Shown here piece by piece: positions 59,211 through 64,000 of a stretch of DNA of 64,000 nucleotides (positions are counted from its first letter, which is position 1; every line of letters starts with the position of its first letter). The DNA lies in contig JACGWO010000002.1 of NCBI GenBank assembly GCA_034509735.1, positions 51,147,115 through 51,211,114 on the forward strand. Direction: 5' to 3'. The notes beneath the pieces were generated by a model. It saw only the letters and a program-made list of their open reading frames with translations. It had not been told where the DNA came from and ran no database searches. The DNA is from Sesamum alatum. Lineage: Eukaryota; Streptophyta; Magnoliopsida; Lamiales; Pedaliaceae. The position numbers and the translations under genes are program-made.

Positions 59211-61165
59211 ATGAGGCTCAAAGCTTTTCCATCCATTGTGGATTGCTCGCACCATGCCTCTCAAGGCTTTGCTCCTACCGTCCCGTCTTCATCCCTTTTC
59301 ACATCGTCGTCTCGTTATCGGCCCGTCTCCGTTATCGTTCTTTCCGACCCTTTTGTATCGAAAACTCTCTTGAGGTCTCAATCTTTTAACAAGTTTTCGA
59401 GAGGTCATACTATTCGAAGGTCGTGTAGCTCGAACTTGGATGATTTTTATCACGATGAACCATCGTTTCAAGTGGAAGGATTAGCTAATAGTTCGGGTGA
59501 GGTGGATAGTGAGGATGATGGAAGGCATAGGAAAAAGAATGTGCATTGCACAACATCGAAGAAAAGCCCGTTTTCGGATAAACATGGAGGGGATCAAGAT
59601 TCGTTCTTGCATTCAAGATTCGATTTCTTGGAGCCGATGATGCTTGGTATTAGGCCGGAGTTCCCGGATTGGCCGGATCAAGAGACTGTTGTTTGGGCTA
59701 CTATTGAACAAAAGGCTAAGAGTTGTGACATTCCCCTGTCTCTTAGGATGATAAAGAAGAAACTACAACGTGCAGAGGGCTTCACAGAGTCTAAAGAATC
59801 GCCAGCTTATTGCTCTGTGAAGACGGCTTTTGCTTCGATGGTTTTTATCGTTGTTGAGCTTCAGAGCTATGCATTGCATATGAGGGAAGCTTTGTGCCAT
59901 GAGGATTTAGAGATCATTTCTTCTAAAGTGCAGAAAGAAATGCACTCTTCATTCGTGTGGCTTTTCCAGCAAGTGTTTTCAAGAACTCCGGCTTTGATGC
60001 TACATGTAATGATCCTTTTGGCGAATTTCAGTGTGCATTCTGCCTCCCGTGATATCACCATTGCTGAGACCTCACCTTTGAGAGCGTCAACGGACATGTT
60101 TTCTGTCGAAGAGAAACAAGTTCAATACTATCCCTCATCACTATCATCTTTGATCTCAGAAACCGGTGTTGGTAGTATTGGAGAAAAGACACAAATTGGA
60201 CAGTTGCCACTCGAGAGTGAGGCGGAGATGATGTTGTGGAACTCGATGGTGGATGATGCAGCAAAGATGCGGGAAGGTATTGATGACGAGGTTCTTGATC
60301 ATGAGACGATGCAGTACTTCGTTTCACCAGTGTCGGTGAAGCTAGAACCTGACGTCTCCTATGAGGACTATCTTCGGACAGACCTCTTGTATCAAATGAA
60401 CTTGTCCCAAGATCCGAACAATCCACTTTTACTCTGCAATTACGCGCAGTTTTTGCACCTCGTTGCCCACGATTATGACAGGTGAACTTGTCGAATCTCT
60501 TATCTTCGTTTCTGATTAGTCCTGTGATGATACATAGATAACATTAATTGTCTTTGCTGCTTGTGAGTAGTGTTCAAAACTCGTGTTGATGAGATAACTG
60601 TGCATGCACACTCATAAATCATCGACATTTTCTTCAACTCTATTTGAATTTTCACTATCAAAACGGATGTCATGTAAATATCGTAAACTAAAGCCTAAAG
60701 GGAGAAGAACAGTCTGTAATTACACTAAAAACTCTCAGGAAAGGTCGTTGTAATTGATTCGTTCTTTTATAGGCCTGATTGAATGCCTAGAGTCTAATGA
60801 TCATCCACACAACTTCTATTTGCTCTGTTGAAGTGGTGAGTTAAACTTTAGCAGTCGAGCCCCGTTAATTGTACGATGTTATACTGAATTGCTTGCCGAC
60901 TTTGTTGCTTAACAGGGCTGAGGAATGCTTCAAACGAGCGGTACAAGTATTGCCACCGGATGCAGAGCCTTTGTGCCTTTATGCAAACTTCTTGTGGACC
61001 GTTAGGAGGGATTACTGGGGGGCCGAGGACCGGTTCCTGCAGTCCTTGTCGGTTGAGCCCAACAGCTCCTATTACGCCTCCAGATACGCGAATTTCTTGT
61101 GGAACACCGGTGGTGAGGAAACCTGTTTCCCTCTCAACAATCCAAACATGTCGGAGAAAGAATAA
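59211..61165 (+). CDS. TPR-like superfamily protein
   Basis: Two exons, 59211-60481 and 60916-61165, join in phase to 506 aa. The N-terminal half is Ser-rich and little conserved. Residues about 140-290 (PEFPDWPDQETVVWATIEQK, FVWLFQQVFSRTPALMLHVM) form a helical conserved region seen in a plant family annotated as tetratricopeptide-like. The C-terminal end, about 395-490, has TPR-like repeats with the phrase LCNYAQFL / LYANFLW / RYANFLW, each followed by a helix (AEECFKRAVQVLP, AEDRFLQSLSVEP). TPRs mediate protein-protein contacts; no partner can be named. The start at 59211 (MRLKAFPSIVDC) follows a non-ATG extension. The intron splits an arginine codon just after the first TPR-like repeat. 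A leader intron is likely (58495-58914). Confidence 0.85.
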
Positions 61166-61640
61166 AAACGGTCCTTTTAGCTTCGTTTCAAGATTCAATA
61201 GTAAGCGCAGGTGGAAGTCGGAACACGGGAAGAACTCATGCTGTAACGGTGAATACTAGTTGAGACGATGGAGGTGAAGTAAGGTTAGGGAAGAGGGAGA
61301 GACATAGAAGTGCATGAACAGGTTAACTAAGAACACCAGAAACAGCAGCTTCCACTTGGAATTTACCTCAGAAATTCTCAAATTGTACAGAAGGTAAAGC
61401 ATTCAGCCTGCATGAGTTGCATTTGCATGCTTGTGTACTGGAAAACAGTATGTGTATATTGCAGATATTTTATGAAAGAGCCATCTTTTTGAATTTTGCA
61501 TGTTTCTTATCAACTTGCTGAGTTTCTGACAGTGATTTTGATCAAAGAAATTAATTATTTACTGCTGTATAAATTGTGAATTGAAGAGTTGATGTTTTAT
61601 TCATGTTTGGATCTTAAATTCTGGTGATAAAATCGTTTAA

Positions 61641-61915
61641 GGGATAATTACATTTACACCTCCTGACCTCTGGTCTATTTATACAAATCATCCTTGCTTT
61701 TTGCTCAATTATTGAAACTACTCCTGACAGCAAAAGCAGGGTAGTTTGTCTAATGATGTTAATGTTTTTTAGAAGCGTACGTGTAATTTTCCAAAAAGTT
61801 GGAATGGTTTGCGTAAATGATATTGACGTTTTTAATAGTATATGTGTAATTATCCAAAGACAAAGATGATTTGTGTAAACAGATATAGTTCAGGATGTGT
61901 AAATGTAATAATCCC
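61641..61915. repeat. Family A MITE
   Basis: A 275-bp element with ends GGGATAATTACATTTACACC and ...GTAAATGTAATAATCCC, and family A phrases TGTCTAATGATGTTAATG and TGTGTAATTATCC. The flanks show no convincing target duplication. Confidence 0.7.
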
Positions 61916-62645
61916 ATGTAATCGAGTGTCATGGAAAAAATGCCGAATTATATGTACAAATTATTATTTTATTTAAAGAAAATGTTTTGTATTTCTATTA
62001 GATAAATGTGGGTCAAATTGGAGAAAATGATGTGAATAATGTACATAAGAGTGAGGATAATACATGAAAAATTGAAATAATGAATGGAGAAAGGATTTTT
62101 GTATTTGAGTTTTAATAATTTTTGTAATTCAGATATATAGATAAAGTTTCAGTCAAATTTGGTACACTAGAAAATTGAAATGGGACCCCTTTGTCCCATT
62201 AGTACTCAATGGATTATACGAATATGACATCTATGACTTAAAAAAAGAAGGGGGAAAGAAAAAGAAATAGTATAAAAAAAAATTTGGGATGCAAGAACTG
62301 TTTATTTCTTTATTGGGTGTAATTTCTTCTTCCAACGATTTAGTCTTGTAGTTAATATTTAGTTCATATTAATAAGTTTGAGTTTATGAATTCGTATCAT
62401 ATTTTATGTGTGTTGAAGTATTAATGTGATCATTGCTTCAAGAAATGTTTTTTGGTGAATAAGTAAAACAAACTGCGTGTAATTAAATTTAATATTTAGA
62501 TACAAAACTATATTACTGATTTTTTAAAATAATAATTGAAAACTCATATGCACATTAAATCATCATTACAAGAAATGTGGGCTTTATTACTAGCAAAATC
62601 GTCTGAAAAACAAGATGGGTACTACGATAATATGCATATTATAGT

Positions 62646-62915
62646 GGGCAAAATTACAAAACTAGTTCCATAAATTATTGACACATTTTATACTTAACTC
62701 CACGCTTTATAAAATTTTAAAATTAACTCATGCTTCGTTAAAAGTTGTGAAATGAGTTAAAAAATATAGCAAAAAGGAACCCCCAATCGGAAATTGCTAA
62801 AAATAGTCTTTTTGCAACTTTTAATGAAACATAATGTTAAATTCAAAATTTAATAAAATATAATGTCAAATACGAAATGACCCTAAACTATGAAACTAGT
62901 CTTGCAATTTTACCC
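62646..62915. repeat. MITE with GGG(C/T)AAAATT ends
   Basis: A 270-bp element: left GGGCAAAATTACAAAACTAG, inverse of right GGGTAAAATTGCAAGACTAG, an inverted repeat of about 20 bases with three differences. Flanks TATTATAGT and TTATTAGTG agree only with a gap. Confidence 0.65.
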
Positions 62916-63338
62916 TTATTAGTGCGAACGAACTACAAAAAATGATTTGGTTTTTTGTTTTTTCTTTCAATTTCATACTGCATTAAAATGCTACAGTTAT
63001 GAATGTAGCGCTTGAGAGATACATCATGATTCCTTGCATTATTATGATATTTTAAGTTTGAATTATTTCAATTAAGGAAAATAAATTAATAATTCTTGAA
63101 ACTGCCCGGAATTGCCCTGTTCTGGACGCATTTTGCATAGAACCCACTAGAAAACCTGACCTGCGCTTTGCTCATTTGCCATTCATAAAACTACACTAAG
63201 AGAAGTACAAAGAGTACAAGGACCTACGTGAATGAGGTAATTCTGTTTCTTTCTATCACCAGTTGACAACAATGTAGTAAGGCAATACAGTTACAACGTG
63301 GGAACTGGTAAGAATTGGAATGTTGTGAAGTGAACTAA

Positions 63339-63556
63339 ATGAGTGGTGGAAATGGCCGAGAAACCAGACCATCATTCTCACCAAAACCAGCTACGACGGC
63401 TATCCACGGCCTTCACCGAAGTGGATACCAACGGCATCCGCCCGTACTCGCCCACAAACCAGTTAACGCATTGCGACCGCCTCTCGTGGTGCCCTCCCAG
63501 GCTACTAATTCCGGTCGAGCCGATCTCAAAAATACTACCTGTACACCACACAAGAT
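63339..63556 (+). pseudogene. GC-rich patch, possible exon or gene fragment
   Basis: A patch richer in GC than its AT-rich surroundings, with two overlapping plus-strand frames: MSGGNGRETRPSFSPKP... from 63339 and an alternative starting MVEMAEKPDHHSHQNQ at 63343. The first could end at a donor-like ATAG|GTAATA near 63556. I do not recognise either protein. The next part may lie beyond the window, or this is a relic. Confidence 0.3.
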
Positions 63557-63671
63557 AGGTAATACGTTATTTGGGAACCGACGTTTCCAGGTTATGCATA
63601 TACACATGGGACACTCTTTTTCGATACTACTACTACTACTATTGGGTGCCAGAGTCAATAACTGAGCATAA

Positions 63672-63959
63672 TCTATACTATTATATAAAGAAAACCCCCT
63701 CCACACTCACAAACGGTAGTTAATTACACCGCTGCACCATTTTTTGTAAGGTCAAAAATGCCCTTCAACCGATAATATAACCAACTTATTTAACTTCCAA
63801 AGTTTCACTAATTGATAAATTAGTTTTTTTTTCTTTCTTTTATTTTTTTAATGTGATGTAATGGTTTATATTTTGCTCTTCTTTATAATAATAATATATT
63901 TAAAAGCGCAAATAAATATTTATTATATGCACGCAGGGACGGGGAACTACAACAGCTAG
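63672..63959 (+). mobile_element. Possible non-autonomous Helitron
   Basis: Begins TCTATACTATTATATAAAG after an A and ends ...ACAACAGCTAG before a T, the A|TC...CTAG|T arrangement of plant Helitrons. Length is 288 bp with no coding content. A GC-rich stretch (GCACGCAGGGACGGGG) lies just before the end, where Helitrons carry a hairpin, but I see no clean stem. That leaves the call unsure. Confidence 0.4.
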
Positions 63960-64000
63960 TCTATTCAAATTATGATTATACAAGTGGTATAAACTTAGTA

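Larger units (their letters stand above)
61166..63338. other. Spacer downstream of the TPR gene
   Basis: TPR gene 3' UTR (to about 61500), then AT-rich DNA with MITEs at 61641-61915 and 62646-62915. No gene seen. Confidence 0.7.

Noticed and set aside
1..64000. Biosynthetic gene cluster around anthranilate synthase
   Set aside because: The neighbours are housekeeping, trafficking and defence genes with no linked tryptophan or indole enzymes.

Overview
This is nuclear DNA of a flowering plant, almost certainly a eudicot. Genes are split by spliceosomal introns, and AT-rich spacers are full of small transposons. The gene set is plant: a plastid ribosomal protein, plastid anthranilate synthase, a non-RD LRR receptor kinase, an HSPRO-type defence protein and SYP3-type syntaxin. 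An asterid such as a member of the Lamiales is a reasonable guess, but the sequence alone does not prove it. All exon joins below were made by eye from splice sites, reading phase and family knowledge; there is no transcript evidence.

Layout. 1-4667 (-): ATE1 arginyl-tRNA protein transferase, with its 3' end beyond the window. 7028-10311 (-): LRR-XII receptor kinase. 11749-14529 (+): clathrin light chain. 15455-15892 (+): small PH-domain protein. 16813-17349 (-): plastid ribosomal protein bTHXc/PSRP4. 20324-25895 (-): anthranilate synthase alpha, 11 exons. 25.9-33.6 kb: a repeat-rich gene desert with an LTR element. 33615-35511 (-): small WIYLD-domain protein. 37449-41132 (-): syntaxin of the SYP31 type. 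42755-44533 (+): ribosomal stalk protein P0. 47516-48976 (+): HSPRO-like protein. 49-58.5 kb: a second repeat-rich desert with MITE clusters and a SINE. 59211-61165 (+): TPR-like protein. 61.2-64 kb: repeats and a possible Helitron end.

The genes are unrelated neighbours (housekeeping, trafficking, tryptophan synthesis, defence), not a cluster or pathway. I found no sign of a coordinated new system. The spacers give the most original material. There are several MITE families, many with 9-11 bp flanking duplications typical of Mutator-like elements. One is a 1.54-kb fold-back element with very long inverted arms and a perfect 9-bp duplication. There is also a 1.43-kb gutted LTR element with an antisense RNase H scrap, and a clean tRNA-derived SINE with a 15-bp duplication. 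Within genes, the oddities are a PH domain that lacks its near-invariant tryptophan, a perfect 25-bp inverted repeat covering a weak donor site in the syntaxin gene, and a threefold PNLSGK repeat in the HSPRO protein.
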